Positions 1 to 6,311 of a stretch of DNA of 6,371 nucleotides are shown here, piece by piece. Both the position numbers and the translations under genes were made by a program. How positions within the stretch are numbered: position 1 is the first letter of the stretch; each line of letters starts with the position of its first letter. The notes below the pieces were generated by a model, which was not told where the DNA came from, made no database searches, and was given only the letters and a program-made list of their open reading frames with translations. The stretch is from Pseudomonadota bacterium (GTDB lineage Bacteria > Pseudomonadota > Gammaproteobacteria > Burkholderiales > Burkholderiaceae_B). The stretch spans positions 1-6,371 of the forward strand of contig JAEWFK010000122.1 of assembly GCA_023388835.1 (NCBI GenBank), read 5' to 3'.

Positions 1-41
1 CACCGCGCAGCCCCAGCACCGCGCATGAGCCCCAGGCCGCA
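1..41 (-). other. Left edge, possible start of a further operon gene
   Basis: Reading leftwards past the cysteine-cluster gene, an ATG at 42-40 overlaps that gene's TGA (a TGATG junction), and a second ATG lies at 26-24, 15 bases after the stop. Either could start another gene of the same minus-strand operon. Only about 8-14 codons are visible and they match nothing I recognise, so this notes a possible continuation and is not a gene call. Confidence 0.2.
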
Positions 42-296
42 TCAGGGTCGCGTAGCGCGTTCCAGCACGGCCAGCCACTGCATGGCGTCTTCACGTGAAG
101 CGCCACACATCGCACGCTCTGGCGACAGCGAGGCACACACTGCCGGTCGCGCAGGGTTTCCGAATAATTTGCACCGTTCCCGATCATCGAGTTGAATGCA
201 GCGAACTCCGGCAGGCTTGCCCAGGGGCATCCCCGGAATCGGGCTGGAAATCGACGGCGCAATGCAGCAGGCGCCGCAAGCCGCGCGGCATTTCAT
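42..296 (-). CDS. YkgJ-family cysteine-cluster protein (putative Zn/Fe-chelating)
   Basis: This is a complete 84-residue protein of the YkgJ (UPF0153) family, small cytoplasmic proteins thought to bind zinc or an iron centre through conserved cysteines; their physiological role is not established. Eight cysteines are visible, at residues 3, 7, 10, 11, 33, 42, 54 and 64. They include the family's CxxCC core near the N-terminus, a KPxGxxC block around residues 27-33, CxLF at 42-45 and RPxVC at 50-54. The length suits the short betaproteobacterial form. I chose the ATG at 296-294 rather than a GTG nine bases upstream for two reasons: it begins at the family-typical MKC, and a purine-rich GGGGGUGG ribosome-binding site ends five bases before it. 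The start overlaps the stop of the upstream elyC-like gene (TAATG), which suggests translational coupling in one operon. Family assignment is good; function is unknown. Confidence 0.87.
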   Translation of the reverse strand: MKCRAACGACCIAPSISSPIPGMPLGKPAGVRCIQLDDRERCKLFGNPARPAVCASLSPERAMCGASREDAMQWLAVLERATRP

Positions 297-1060
297 TAAA
301 TCCACCCCCGCAGCCAGTACACCAGCATTCCCACATACTCCTTCACCACGGAACGGCTCGCGGCCAACACCCGGGTATTGGGTTGCCAGAACGAGAATGC
401 GGGGTCGTCAGGCACCACGATCTGCGGCGGGGACCCGGCCGCGATCGGCTCAAGCTTTTGCTTGCGGAATACGCCCATTGCGCGGGGCATGTGCAGGGCC
501 GAAGTGACGACCAGCACCTTGTTCAGCCCCTTCTCTTTCAGCAGGCGCGATGTGTAGAGTGCGTTCTGGTAGGTCGTGTGGCTCTCGCTCTCCTGCACGA
601 TGGCTTCGGCCGGAACGCCTTGCTGGCGAAGGGCGTTCGCCATGACGCGGGCTTCGCTCACCGTGCCATCGAGCGCCGCTCCCGAAACAATCACCAGGGG
701 CGCACGCTGTGCATGATACAAGCGGGCCGCGGTATCGACCCGGCTGACCGTGGCGTCTTTGTCATAGGATTCAAACCAGTTGGGGCGGTTGCTGGCGGTG
801 TTGCCGCCCAGTACCACGATCGCTTGCGCATTGGGCAGCGTGTCGGGCGGCCGATAAGGGTAGAGCTGTTCAAGATGACCGCCGGCCCATAACGAGGACG
901 CCGGCAGCGACCAGAACAACACCCAGGCGAGGCCGCAAGCGGCCAGCAAGCTGGCAAAATGCCGCCGACGCAGGATATACAGCAAGACGCCCAGCACCAA
1001 TAACGTAACGCCTAGATTCAGGGGAATCACGAGATTGGTCAGGAAGTTGGATAACGCCAT
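296..1060 (-). CDS. ElyC/YdcF-family (DUF218) membrane protein
   Basis: This 254-residue inner-membrane protein has two N-terminal hydrophobic segments (about residues 10-30 and 36-56, separated by an RRRH basic turn) and then a soluble DUF218 domain from about residue 78. DUF218 hallmarks are present: the AIVVLGGN strand and glycine turn at 80-87, VIVSGA at 123-128, the ESESHTTYQNA block at 157-167 and VVTSALHMPRA at 184-194. The two-helix anchor, the domain order and the length match ElyC of E. coli. ElyC is linked to peptidoglycan synthesis and undecaprenyl carrier lipid metabolism, especially in the cold, but its exact reaction is not settled. The gene starts 15 bases after the glycosyltransferase stop, and its last base is shared with the start of the cysteine-cluster gene, so all three are probably co-transcribed. 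The Shine-Dalgarno sequence is weak. The family call is firm. ElyC rather than another DUF218 member is likely from the anchor and the envelope context. Confidence 0.88.
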   Translation of the reverse strand: MALSNFLTNLVIPLNLGVTLLVLGVLLYILRRRHFASLLAACGLAWVLFWSLPASSLWAGGHLEQLYPYRPPDTLPNAQAIVVLGGNTASNRPNWFESYDKDATVSRVDTAARLYHAQRAPLVIVSGAALDGTVSEARVMANALRQQGVPAEAIVQESESHTTYQNALYTSRLLKEKGLNKVLVVTSALHMPRAMGVFRKQKLEPIAAGSPPQIVVPDDPAFSFWQPNTRVLAASRSVVKEYVGMLVYWLRGWI

Positions 1061-1075
1061 TCGGGTCGGTATCGT

Positions 1076-2041
1076 TCAGTATTGAAGTTGCAGCGTTGTC
1101 AGTGCGTGTTCTTCGACCTCGTCGAGGGTTGGCCAGGCGCGGGCCGAACCCAGACAAGTGGCGTGACTGGACCAGGGGCCGGTTCGTTCATAGTGCGTGA
1201 CGCCGAACAGCGTGATCTGTTGCGCGCCTGCCGCCGCGGCAAGATGGGACACGCCGGAGTCATTGCAGATCACCAGTCCAGCCAGCTGGGTGAGTGTAGC
1301 AAAGCCGCCCAGTTTCATGGGTGGCAGGCATACTGCGGTGGGCGCGTTGGCGCGCGCTGCCTCCGCTTCCGAAGCCGGCGGACACATGACGACCGTATGG
1401 CCCGCCTGCTGAAGGCGGCGCACCAGTTCGTCGAAATAAGGCCAGACCTTCACCTGGCCTTTATGCAGCCCGGTGGCAGTCGGAGCCACGAGGACGAAAT
1501 CGCCCTCTGTAAGACCCGCCGCTTCAAGCGCATGCCCGGCTTCGGCCCGGTGGCGCTCGGTCAGACGCAAGCCCAGTTGGCGAGACGGGCGGGGTGGCGG
1601 GGCGGCGCAGCCCCAGCGACGCAACGCATGCCCGGTCAGGTGGTACCAGGACTCGACGGCATGCAGGTCGTCCGCGGGTTTCGGCACCGGCCAGCGCAGG
1701 ATCAGGCTGCGGCCATCGTCGCGATAGCCGGCGCTGGGCACACCTGCAAAATTGAACACCATGGCGCTGGACAGGGAATCCGGCAAAAGCAGCCCGCGCG
1801 GGTGCGCATGGGCGGCCTTTTTGCGAAACGCATGCACGGCGGCGCGGTCTTCGCGCCAGCGGCCTTTCATCTCGACGAAGCCGGCCAGTCCATAGCCTGA
1901 CAGGAGGTCGCGTGCCCAGGCCCGCGCACACACCACGACGGGCAGTCCCGTTCCGAGAGCCGCTTCCAGGCTGGGCAAGCTCATGCAGACATCGCCTATC
2001 CAGTTGGGCATGCGCAGATAGATGGCGGAGACGGGATTCAT
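1076..2041 (-). CDS. Glycosyltransferase family 9, LPS heptosyltransferase-like
   Basis: This 321-residue protein has the two-domain GT-B architecture of GT9 enzymes, which transfer heptose from ADP-heptose to the inner core of LPS at the cytoplasmic face of the inner membrane. The N-terminal domain opens with IYLRMPNWIGDVCMSLPSL (residues 7-25), the typical acceptor-side motif; Asp17 corresponds to the catalytic base proposed in WaaC-type enzymes. The C-terminal domain holds the donor-site motifs: APTATGLHKGQVKVWPYF (186-203) with Lys198, and CNDSGVSHLAAAAG (259-272), the DxGxxH signature with Asp261 and His266, then LFGVTHYERTGPW (278-290). I chose the ATG at 2041-2039. An in-frame ATG 30 codons upstream would add a non-conserved tail and lies at the putative promoter. 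No clear Shine-Dalgarno precedes the chosen start. It is first in an operon with the elyC-like gene and divergent from msbA, which fits an LPS-core role. Motifs do not decide whether it is heptosyltransferase I, II, III or a relative, so no symbol is given. Confidence 0.88.
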   Translation of the reverse strand: MNPVSAIYLRMPNWIGDVCMSLPSLEAALGTGLPVVVCARAWARDLLSGYGLAGFVEMKGRWREDRAAVHAFRKKAAHAHPRGLLLPDSLSSAMVFNFAGVPSAGYRDDGRSLILRWPVPKPADDLHAVESWYHLTGHALRRWGCAAPPPRPSRQLGLRLTERHRAEAGHALEAAGLTEGDFVLVAPTATGLHKGQVKVWPYFDELVRRLQQAGHTVVMCPPASEAEAARANAPTAVCLPPMKLGGFATLTQLAGLVICNDSGVSHLAAAAGAQQITLFGVTHYERTGPWSSHATCLGSARAWPTLDEVEEHALTTLQLQY

Positions 2042-2153
2042 AGAGAGCGGGATGTCGCGGCAGGTATGGATCGGGCGCCCGGGGCGCGTGAATGAGCAGC
2101 CGGGTAAAATGGCCGGACTCTGTCTGCTCATTAGTATATAAGCGAGTCCATTC
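2042..2153. promoter_or_regulatory. Divergent promoter region between the GT9 operon and msbA
   Basis: This 112-base gap separates two genes reading away from each other, so it must supply both promoters unless they are transcribed from further away. Leftwards, TATATA at 2135-2140 can serve as a -10 with CTGACT (minus strand, 2158-2163) as a -35 at 17-base spacing; transcription would begin near 2128. Rightwards, TAAAAT at 2105-2110 is a good -10 but has no clear -35; it would start transcripts near 2117 and leave a leader of about 37 bases before msbA. The two promoters would then overlap and face each other. AGCGAG at 2141-2146, seven bases before the msbA TTG, is a plausible ribosome-binding site. 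These are motif matches by eye, so confidence is moderate for the region and low for each hexamer. Confidence 0.4.
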
Positions 2154-3929
2154 TTGAAGTCAGATACTCAAGCGGCCGATGCCCGCTCCGCGCCAGTGGA
2201 ATTCCACCTGTGGCGGCGCGTCTACGCTCGCGTCGGTCAGTACTGGAAGGCAGTCGTGCTGGCGATCGTGTTGGTGAGCATTTCCGCCGCCACGCAGCCC
2301 ACACTGGCCATCATCACCAAGCCGCTCATCGACGAAGGTTTCACAGGGGCAAAGCCTTACTATATCTGGGCGATACCGCTCGCGGTGGTCGGGCTGATTC
2401 TTCTGCGCGGCATCACCAGCTTCGGGAGCTCCTACCTGCTTGCATGGGTGGCCAACAACACGCTGCTGGGCATCAGGCGCGATATGTTCGAGCGTTTGCT
2501 CGGCATGTCCGACGAAGACTACAAGCGCAGCGACAGCGGCCGCCTGTTGAACCGTTTCACGATCGACGCCGGCAACGTCACCGAGTACGCCACTGAAGTG
2601 ATCACCGTGCTCGTGCGCGAGACATTGGTCGTCGTGGCCCTGCTGGTCGTGCTGCTCTACATGTCCTGGGAACTCACCCTCATCGTATTGGTGGTGTTAC
2701 CGGTTTCCGTCTACACGGCGAGCATCTTCATCCGCCGTCTGCGCCGCATCAATCGCGAAACCATCAGCATGAACGCGGAGCTTACCCGTGTCGTGCAGGA
2801 AGGCATTGAAGGCCAGCGGGTCATCAAGCTGTTCGATGGCTATGATCGCGAGTCCGACCGCTTCGCCTACGTGAACGCCCGGCTGCGGCGCTTTGCCATG
2901 CGCGCTGCCAGCGCCGACGCCGCTATGTCGCCGTTGTCCCAGTTCTTTATTGCCGTTGCCGTTGCGGCAGTGATCGCCGTCGCCCTCTATCAAGCCAATC
3001 ATGGCAGCCTGACGGTCGGCAGCTTTGCCGCTTTCATGGCCGCATTGGGTCAGATCTTCGACCCGGTCAAGAAACTCACCAAGATCGCGGGCGCCATGCA
3101 GCGCATGCTGACTTCCGCCGAAAGCGTCTTCACGTTGGTGGACAGCCTCCCGGAAAAGGATGAAGGCACGAAGGAACTGCAGGGGCCGGTGAAGGGGCGG
3201 ATCGAGTTCCGTAACGTGACCCATCGCTTCGAAGGGGTGGACACCGATGTCCTGCAAGGTATCTCGCTCATGGTCGAACCCGGCCAGACGGTCGCCCTCG
3301 TCGGGCGTTCAGGCAGCGGTAAGACCACGCTCGTGAACACCATTCCCCGCTTCGTCGTCCCCTCATCCGGCGATGTGCTCATAGATGGCGACGAGGTGCG
3401 CGACATCACGCTGAAGAGCCTGCGGCGACAACTCGCGCTGGTGAGTCAGGACGTCGTGATGTTCGATGGCACGATCGCCGATAACGTCGGCTATGGCGCC
3501 CTGCATGATGCGTCTCGCGAGGAAATACGCGATGCCCTTGAAGCAGCCAATCTGCTGGACTTTGTTGACAGCCTGCCGCAAGGGATGGACACGCCTGTGG
3601 GCGAGAACGCCAGCCAGCTGTCCGGCGGTCAACGCCAGCGGCTGGCGATTGCCCGCGCCCTGATCAAGAATGCGCCCATCCTGATCCTGGATGAGGCCAC
3701 GTCCGCCCTTGACAATGAGTCAGAACGCCAGGTGCAGGCTTCGCTGGAGCGGCTGATGGTGGGGCGTACCACGCTTGTCATCGCGCATCGGCTGTCCACG
3801 GTACAGAAAGCCGATGTCATCGTGGTGCTGGACGGCGGCCGCATCGTCGAACAGGGGCGGCACGATGTGCTGCTGGCCGAGGACGGCGTGTATGCTTCCC
3901 TGTACCGTATGCAGTTTCGTGAAGATTGA
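2154..3929 (+). CDS. msbA: MsbA, lipid A export ABC transporter (ATP-binding/permease)
   Basis: This 591-residue half-transporter works as a homodimer and flips lipid A-core LPS from the cytoplasmic to the periplasmic leaflet of the inner membrane. The type IV exporter membrane domain spans about residues 30-320, with hydrophobic segments near 33-52, 70-90, 150-170, 174-192, 262-280 and 286-303. The nucleotide-binding domain has every expected motif: Walker A GRSGSGKT (384-391), Q-loop Gln432, signature LSGGQ (489-493), Walker B ILILDE (509-514) with catalytic Glu514, D-loop SALD (517-520) and H-loop His545. Length is near the family norm of about 580-600. The start is a TTG with AGCGAG seven bases upstream. 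An in-frame stop at 2139 excludes any much longer form, and the next candidate, a GTG at 2196, has no ribosome-binding site. The divergent LPS-type glycosyltransferase supports the MsbA call over a drug exporter of the same fold. The lipoprotein gene downstream is probably in the same transcript. Confidence 0.93.
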   Translation: MKSDTQAADARSAPVEFHLWRRVYARVGQYWKAVVLAIVLVSISAATQPTLAIITKPLIDEGFTGAKPYYIWAIPLAVVGLILLRGITSFGSSYLLAWVANNTLLGIRRDMFERLLGMSDEDYKRSDSGRLLNRFTIDAGNVTEYATEVITVLVRETLVVVALLVVLLYMSWELTLIVLVVLPVSVYTASIFIRRLRRINRETISMNAELTRVVQEGIEGQRVIKLFDGYDRESDRFAYVNARLRRFAMRAASADAAMSPLSQFFIAVAVAAVIAVALYQANHGSLTVGSFAAFMAALGQIFDPVKKLTKIAGAMQRMLTSAESVFTLVDSLPEKDEGTKELQGPVKGRIEFRNVTHRFEGVDTDVLQGISLMVEPGQTVALVGRSGSGKTTLVNTIPRFVVPSSGDVLIDGDEVRDITLKSLRRQLALVSQDVVMFDGTIADNVGYGALHDASREEIRDALEAANLLDFVDSLPQGMDTPVGENASQLSGGQRQRLAIARALIKNAPILILDEATSALDNESERQVQASLERLMVGRTTLVIAHRLSTVQKADVIVVLDGGRIVEQGRHDVLLAEDGVYASLYRMQFRED

Positions 3930-3930
3930 C

Positions 3931-3935
3931 AGGAG
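3931..3935 (+). promoter_or_regulatory. Ribosome-binding site AGGAG fixing the lipoprotein start
   Basis: AGGAG lies in the 12-base gap after the msbA stop. It is six bases before the GTG at 3942 and 12 bases before the in-frame ATG at 3948, so it favours the GTG start. An ATG at 3940 is four bases away but in another frame, and it opens only a 10-codon ORF ending in TGA at 3970-3972. Confidence 0.6.
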
Positions 3936-3941
3936 CCTGAT

Positions 3942-4397
3942 GTGGCGATGGATGGAACGAAGAAGATCTTGACGGTGTTGGCCACCGTAAGCGCGCTGGC
4001 GGGCTGCGCGGCAGGCGGGGGCCGTACCGGCGTTCAAGCGGACGACTTGCGCGATTCAACGCATCTGGTGAGCGAAGTGCTGATCGGGGAAATGAATTTC
4101 CCCACGCTGCAGCGCAATCTGTTCCAGCATCGCGACGCCTGCGGAAGCGCCCCCCGCTTCGTCATGCATGAACGCGAAACAAGTCATGCCAGCCTCATCG
4201 AAACGGCGGAAATCCCGGCCAGCTATGAGAACGTCGTGCTGGCCGACCTGATCCAGTATCCCGAATCCTTCCGGTCGTCGATGCGCGTGGCGGTTCGCGT
4301 CTATAGCTATTATTACAACGACGACGTGCAGGCGCGGGTTGATCGCATGCTCGCCGCTGTGCGCAGCCCCGGCGTCTGCTCGCCCCGGAACAACTGA
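3942..4397 (+). CDS. Putative outer-membrane lipoprotein of unknown family
   Basis: This 151-residue protein is not one I recognise. Its N-terminus is a textbook lipoprotein signal: Lys7-Lys8, a hydrophobic stretch at 9-20, and the lipobox Leu19-Ala20-Gly21-Cys22. Cys22 should be lipidated and cleaved by signal peptidase II. The mature +2 residue is Ala, not Asp, so the usual sorting rule sends it to the outer membrane. A short glycine-rich linker (25-27) leads to a soluble domain of about 120 residues. This has two further cysteines, Cys67 and Cys146, which could form a periplasmic disulfide, and a segment rich in aromatics and basic residues (MRVAVRVYSYYYND, 114-127). The gene starts 12 bases after msbA behind a good AGGAG site, so co-transcription is very likely. 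A role in envelope or LPS biology is suggested by that linkage alone. If the GTG start is wrong, the ATG at 3948 removes two residues and leaves the signal intact. Confidence 0.83.
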   Translation: MAMDGTKKILTVLATVSALAGCAAGGGRTGVQADDLRDSTHLVSEVLIGEMNFPTLQRNLFQHRDACGSAPRFVMHERETSHASLIETAEIPASYENVVLADLIQYPESFRSSMRVAVRVYSYYYNDDVQARVDRMLAAVRSPGVCSPRNN

Positions 4398-4490
4398 TAG
4401 GCGGGCCGAATGCTTGGCCGCGGCTGCCCGCTGCGGCAGCGTCTGGTCCGCCGTGACGAAGCCAGGGCTGCAAGCGGTGTGGCGAGCACA
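4398..4490. other. Convergent intergenic region with a hairpin lacking a U-tract
   Basis: The lipoprotein gene and rng end facing each other across 93 bases. A perfect 6-bp stem, GCTGCC at 4423-4428 with GGCAGC at 4435-4440 around a 6-base loop, is the clearest dyad. No run of T follows on either strand, so it does not meet the pattern of an intrinsic terminator. Termination here may be Rho-dependent, or the transcripts may overlap. Confidence 0.35.
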
Positions 4491-5954
4491 CTAGATCAGC
4501 ACAATATCGTATTGTTCCTGCGAATACTGCGTCTCTACCTGCAACGAAATCGGCTTGCCGATGAAGTCGCCCAGTATCGCCAGATGGTCGCTTTCCTCTT
4601 CGAGGAAAAGATCCACCACCGCTTGTGAAGCCAGAATCCGGAACTCCTTGGGGCTGAACTGCCGGGCCTCCCTGAGAATTTCTCGCAAGATCTCATAGCA
4701 AAGCGTACGGGGAGTGCGCACACTTCCGCGCGACTGGCAGGTGGGGCAGGGCTCACACAGCTGATGAGCCAGCGAGTCGCGCGTGCGCTTGCGCGTCATC
4801 TCAACCAGGCCCAGTTGGCTGAAGTGGCTGACTGTCACACGGGTTCGATCGCGCCCCAACGCCTTGTTCAATTCCGCGAGTACGGTCTCGCGGTGTTCAG
4901 CATCTTCCATGTCGATGAAGTCGAGGATCACGATTCCACCAAGGTTGCGCAGGCGCAGCTGGCGCGAGATGGCCACCGCCGCTTCCAGGTTGGTCTTGAA
5001 AATCGTATCGCCGAAGTTACGCCCGCCAACATAGCCGCCGGTGTTGACATCGACCGTGGTGAGCGCTTCGGTTTGGTCGATGATCAGATAACCGCCGGAC
5101 TTCAGGTCAACGCGGCGCGACAGGGCCCGCGTGATCTCATCATCGACGTTGGCCGTATCGAACAGGGGGCGTTCGCCGCTGTAGTGACGGATCCGTTCCA
5201 CGACTGAGGGCGTATAGATTTGCGCCCACTCAGTAAGTTCTTGCGTGGTGCTGCGGGAATCTACCAGTATGTTGCTCGTGGAGGGCGTCACCATATCGCG
5301 AAGCACCCGTTGTGGAAGAGTGAGGTCCGAATAGAGCAAAGAGGGGGCGGGCTGGGTCTTGAGCTTTTCCTGAATACTGATCCACAGCGTACGCAGATAC
5401 CGGCGATCGGACTCCAGTTCTTCGTCGCTGGCACCTTCAGCCTGTGTGCGCACGATGAAGCCCCCCGATTCCTCTTCTGTGAGAAATCGCAGGACTCGCT
5501 CGCGTAGCGCATTCCGATCAGCCTCGGAGTCGATGCGCTGGGAGATGCCGACATGAGGATCGAAGGGCAGGTAAACCAGCATCCTCCCGGCAATGCTGAT
5601 CTGGGTGGACAGTCGCGCCCCCTTGCTGCCCAGGGGATCCTTGATCACCTGCACCATGATAGGCTGCCCTTCAAAGAGCAGTTTCTCTATCGGAGTTACA
5701 GGCAGGCCCTTGCTACGTTCATTACGGTTCTGGCGCAGGTCGGCCACATGTATGAATGCAGCCCGCTCCAGCCCTATGTCCACAAATGCGCTTTGCATGC
5801 CCGGAAGCACCCGGACGACCTTGCCCAGATATAGATTGCCGACGTGCCCCCGTTGAATGCTGCGTTCGATATGGAGTTCTTGCACCGCTCCCTGTTCTAC
5901 CAGAGCGACCCGGGTTTCAAAGGGTGTGACGTTGATGAGTATGTCTTCGGTCAT
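4491..5954 (-). CDS. rng: Ribonuclease G
   Basis: RNase G is a cytoplasmic, Mg-dependent single-strand endoribonuclease of the RNase E/G family. In E. coli it matures the 5' end of 16S rRNA and helps degrade some mRNAs. This 487-residue protein is near-identical in length to the E. coli enzyme (489) and collinear with it as I recall that sequence. The N-terminus MTEDILINVTPFETRVALVE matches the family start. An S1-like RNA-binding region spans about 36-120 with VLPGMQSAFVDIGLERAAFIH at its core. The metal-binding catalytic aspartates are Asp302 (VDVNTGG) and Asp345 (ILDFIDM). The Zn-link is Cys403-Pro-Thr-Cys406, which joins protomers in this family. The absence of a long C-terminal scaffold separates it from RNase E. 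I chose the ATG at 5954-5952 by homology; an in-frame ATG 14 codons upstream would add an unconserved tail. The Shine-Dalgarno is weak. No maf-like gene, its usual upstream partner in many proteobacteria, lies within the 417 bases to its right. Confidence 0.96.
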   Translation of the reverse strand: MTEDILINVTPFETRVALVEQGAVQELHIERSIQRGHVGNLYLGKVVRVLPGMQSAFVDIGLERAAFIHVADLRQNRNERSKGLPVTPIEKLLFEGQPIMVQVIKDPLGSKGARLSTQISIAGRMLVYLPFDPHVGISQRIDSEADRNALRERVLRFLTEEESGGFIVRTQAEGASDEELESDRRYLRTLWISIQEKLKTQPAPSLLYSDLTLPQRVLRDMVTPSTSNILVDSRSTTQELTEWAQIYTPSVVERIRHYSGERPLFDTANVDDEITRALSRRVDLKSGGYLIIDQTEALTTVDVNTGGYVGGRNFGDTIFKTNLEAAVAISRQLRLRNLGGIVILDFIDMEDAEHRETVLAELNKALGRDRTRVTVSHFSQLGLVEMTRKRTRDSLAHQLCEPCPTCQSRGSVRTPRTLCYEILREILREARQFSPKEFRILASQAVVDLFLEEESDHLAILGDFIGKPISLQVETQYSQEQYDIVLI

Positions 5955-6043
5955 GAGGGATTCTGCTGTTGCTGGCCTGCGCCATGGTCGGAACAACTGG
6001 ATCCGGCCAATGGCGGGAAGCGATATTGTTCTAGTGTGTGGCT

Positions 6044-6072
6044 ATGAAAGCACAAGGGCGAAAGTCATTCAA
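6044..6072 (-). promoter_or_regulatory. Weak candidate promoter for rng
   Basis: Reading on the minus strand, TTGAAT (6072-6067) and TTTCAT (6049-6044) are spaced by 17 bases. Each matches four of six consensus positions of a sigma-70 promoter. It would give a leader of about 80 bases before the rng ATG. The match is modest and was found by eye, but some promoter is needed here because no minus-strand gene is visible upstream. Confidence 0.25.
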
Positions 6073-6105
6073 GCGACTTCCGTCCCTCACAAGCGGGGAT
6101 ACTTC

Positions 6106-6155
6106 GAAGATATTTTTTCTGTCATTTGCACGTCATAAAACTTTCATGCTATATT
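6106..6155 (+). promoter_or_regulatory. Promoter copy 1: UP-like tract, -35, extended -10
   Basis: The -10 is TATATT at 6150-6155 (five of six consensus bases) preceded by TGC, the extended -10 signal. TTGCAC at 6126-6131 is a possible -35 at 18-base spacing. An A/T-rich tract with six consecutive T residues (6106-6120) sits where an UP element would bind the RNA polymerase alpha subunit. Transcription would start near 6162 and run rightwards. This combination is typical of strong constitutive promoters. Confidence 0.55.
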
Positions 6156-6180
6156 TCGTTTCCTCGCTGATCGAGACCCA

Positions 6181-6190
6181 GGGTTAACCC
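6181..6190. repeat. Perfect 10-bp palindrome GGGTTAACCC
   Basis: GGGTTAACCC is a perfect 10-base palindrome about 20 bases after the expected start of transcripts from promoter copy 1. It could be an operator half-pair or chance; it is too short to decide. Confidence 0.3.
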
Positions 6191-6208
6191 GAAGTTTCAA
6201 CGCTTCAG

Positions 6209-6281
6209 CCGGTTGTGTTCGACGCCTTAAGGCGGTCACAGCCGGGCCGAAACCGGCAGCGGGGCGAGCCGGAAACGGTTC
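6209..6281 (+). other. Structured RNA segment between the tandem promoters
   Basis: Two hairpins can be drawn in the rightward transcript. The larger pairs CCGGTTGTG (6209-6217) with CACAGCCGG (6237-6245), nine pairs including one G-U, and its apical part is the perfect palindrome CGCCTTAAGGCG (6223-6234). The second pairs GAGCCG (6266-6271) with CGGTTC (6276-6281) around a GAAA tetraloop, with one G-U pair. A competing pairing uses GCCGG (6241-6245) with CCGGC (6253-6257). No T-tract follows, so neither is an intrinsic terminator. It could be an untranslated leader, a small RNA or a regulator binding region; I do not recognise a known RNA family. Confidence 0.4.
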
Positions 6282-6283
6282 AC

Positions 6284-6311
6284 TTGCAGGGTCGGAATTT
6301 CATGCTATGAT
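6284..6311 (+). promoter_or_regulatory. Promoter copy 2: -35 and extended -10
   Basis: The -10 is TATGAT at 6306-6311 (five of six) with the extended TGC directly before it. TTGCAG at 6284-6289 is a candidate -35 at 16-base spacing. Transcripts would start near 6318. The sequence is a near-copy of promoter copy 1: both share TTGCA, then GTC, then TTTCATGCTAT, ending in ATTTCG. What it drives lies mostly or wholly beyond the right edge. Confidence 0.5.

Noticed and set aside
95..892. 265-codon open frame on the plus strand
   Set aside because: It lies antisense to the elyC-like gene, its translation is rich in Arg, His and Gly with no recognisable domain, and long antisense frames are common in GC-rich coding DNA.
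1082..1900. 272-codon open frame on the plus strand
   Set aside because: It is the complement of the GT9 gene, whose motifs are unambiguous; the translation shows no family features.
2039..2131. Longer 351-residue form of the glycosyltransferase
   Set aside because: The extra 30 residues are not part of the GT9 fold, and the upstream ATG sits at the predicted promoter and transcription start.
2697..3257. 186-codon open frame on the minus strand inside msbA
   Set aside because: It is antisense to intact, motif-complete msbA and is a composition artefact.
5952..5996. Longer 501-residue form of RNase G
   Set aside because: The family N-terminus begins at the ATG at 5954; the 14-residue extension (MFRPWRRP...) is unconserved.
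6090..6119. Possible intrinsic terminator (inverted bases near TCCC/GGGGA and CTTCGAAG before a T-run)
   Set aside because: The stems are only 4-5 bp, the T-run is not directly after a GC-rich stem, and the tract is better explained as an upstream element of promoter copy 1.
6146..6187. 13-codon ORF starting at the ATG in promoter copy 1
   Set aside because: Its ATG overlaps the -10 element and would not be in the transcript made from that promoter.
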